Of a stretch of DNA of 64,000 bases, positions 63,261 through 64,000 are shown in pieces; within the stretch, counting starts at the first letter, position 1, and the number at the start of each line of letters is the position of its first letter. A program made the translations under genes and the position numbers. The stretch lies in the NCBI GenBank assembly GCA_028284125.1, contig JANQSI010000004.1:310001-374000 (forward strand). Direction: 5' to 3'. The notes under the pieces were generated by a model, which made no database searches, was not told where the DNA came from, and saw nothing but the letters and a program-made list of their open reading frames with translations. The DNA is from Cyclobacteriaceae bacterium. Its GTDB lineage: Bacteria; Bacteroidota; Bacteroidia; Cytophagales; Cyclobacteriaceae.

Positions 63261-64000
63261 TTATTTTGGATCGTAAGCCCATTTTACCCAGATCGCTCCC
63301 CAGGTGAACCCACCTCCAAATGCTGCTAAAATAAGATTGTCACCTTTTTTCAATTGAGGTTCATAATCGTGTAGACAAAGTGGAATGGTCCCACTGGTCG
63401 TATTTCCGTATTTATGAATGTTCAGCATCACCTTCTCATCTCCGATTCCCATTCTCCTTGCTGTTGCGTCAATGATTCGCTTGTTCGCTTGGTGTGGAAC
63501 TAGAAATGAAATATCGTCTCCTGTCAAGCCATTTCTTTCCATCACCTCAGCTGCTATGTCTGCCATATTCTTGACGGCAAATTTGAAAACCATAGCGCCC
63601 TCTTGACGAGCAAAGTGTTCTCTGCTGTTGACGGTATCTACCGTAGCTGGACGTCTGCTTCCGCCGGCCTTCATGTGTAGGAAAGGCTCACCTGAACCGT
63701 CAGATCTTAGAATGGAATCTTTAATTCCATAATCTTCTTCGGTAGGTTCGAGCATTACTGCACCTCCACCATCTCCGAAAATGATGCAAGTGGTACGATC
63801 GGTGTAATCCACGATGGATGACATCTTATCAGCACCAATCACAACAACCTTCTTGTATTTTCCAGTTTCTATAAATTGGGATCCGGTTGTTAGCGCATAG
63901 ATGAATCCTGAGCAAGCAGCTTGCAGATCATATCCAAATGCATTCACAGCTCCAACTTTGTTTGCAATAACATTTGCAGTCGCCGGAAACACCATGTCTG
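63261..64000 (-). CDS. fabH: Beta-ketoacyl-ACP synthase III, C-terminal part (start outside window)
   Basis: FabH condenses acetyl-CoA with malonyl-ACP to start fatty-acid synthesis. The frame stays open to the window edge; the Met at 63995 is internal, because the [18 protein letters not shown] segment is the conserved middle of the protein. About 80 N-terminal residues are missing. The catalytic triad is visible: Cys in [12 protein letters not shown], His in [10 protein letters not shown], Asn in [14 protein letters not shown]. It is followed by efp after 12 bp. Confidence 0.95.
   Translation of the reverse strand, partial: DMVFPATANVIANKVGAVNAFGYDLQAACSGFIYALTTGSQFIETGKYKKVVVIGADKMSSIVDYTDRTTCIIFGDGGGAVMLEPTEEDYGIKDSILRSDGSGEPFLHMKAGGSRRPATVDTVNSREHFARQEGAMVFKFAVKNMADIAAEVMERNGLTGDDISFLVPHQANKRIIDATARRMGIGDEKVMLNIHKYGNTTSGTIPLCLHDYEPQLKKGDNLILAAFGGGFTWGAIWVKWAYDPK

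Noticed and set aside
1-64000. tRNA, rRNA, CRISPR arrays, prophage or complete insertion sequences
   Set aside because: No cloverleaf, rRNA signature, regularly spaced direct repeats, phage genes or transposase genes were seen.

Overview
The window looks like chromosomal DNA of a Bacteroidota bacterium, most likely of the Cytophagales type; this is inference. The reasons are moderate-to-low GC, starts without clear Shine-Dalgarno sequences, very long MacB/FtsX-type permeases without ATPase partners, many SPII lipoproteins, LytTR and AraC regulators, a DNA polymerase III alpha with a fused proofreading exonuclease, and the order fabH-efp-accB-accC. No rRNA, tRNA, CRISPR array, prophage or complete insertion sequence was recognised.

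Layout. 1-585 is the 3' end of thiL. 655-5734 holds two tandem paralogous ABC permeases separated by a 135-bp inverted-repeat element. 5787-12581 is a run of secreted or lipoprotein genes (a three-fold repeat protein, YCII, beta-propellers, an M28/PDZ peptidase, an ankyrin-like protein) and a LytTR regulator. 12744-18230 is a formate dehydrogenase locus: fdhD, a NuoE-NuoF-type diaphorase fusion, and a molybdopterin catalytic subunit with cysteine, not selenocysteine, as predicted metal ligand. 18591-25423 contains a secreted alpha/beta hydrolase, the overlapping GT2 / ECF sigma / rsmG group, and the overlapping tgt / LptF-G permease / EamA group. The tgt product lacks the usual zinc ligands.

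25763-36964 is accessory: serine hydrolase, an AraC/DUF1772/NmrA group, a Kelch lipoprotein, a redoxin-hydrolase fusion with a TlpA-like partner opposite a LytTR regulator, and a compact hydrolase / SRPBCC / AraC / MBL-fold operon. A 42-bp minisatellite (6.3 copies) lies at 37124-37387. 37559-45214 holds a sulfotransferase / class IV aminotransferase / lipoprotein operon, tyrA, a degenerate MBL-fold protein, a VOC/ggt pair and an NTF2-like lipoprotein between two copies of a dispersed repeat. 45337-49768 is a PadR-controlled permease and a divergent membrane protein, with a clear palindrome in front of padR. 49817-54483 is trxA and dnaE. 54700-60695 holds a serine hydrolase, two unannotated tandem paralogous microproteins (53 and 55 aa), an LVIVD-repeat lipoprotein, YceI, a DUF3109 protein and a GT-C-like membrane protein. 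60764-64000 is the fatty-acid initiation and translation cluster accC, accB, efp, fabH (the last cut by the window edge).

No single spectacular new system is evident. The best leads are the microprotein pair, the minisatellite with a terminator behind it, the zinc-less Tgt, the redoxin-hydrolase fusion, the four-gene hydrolase/SRPBCC/AraC/MBL operon, and two families of dispersed palindromic intergenic repeats.
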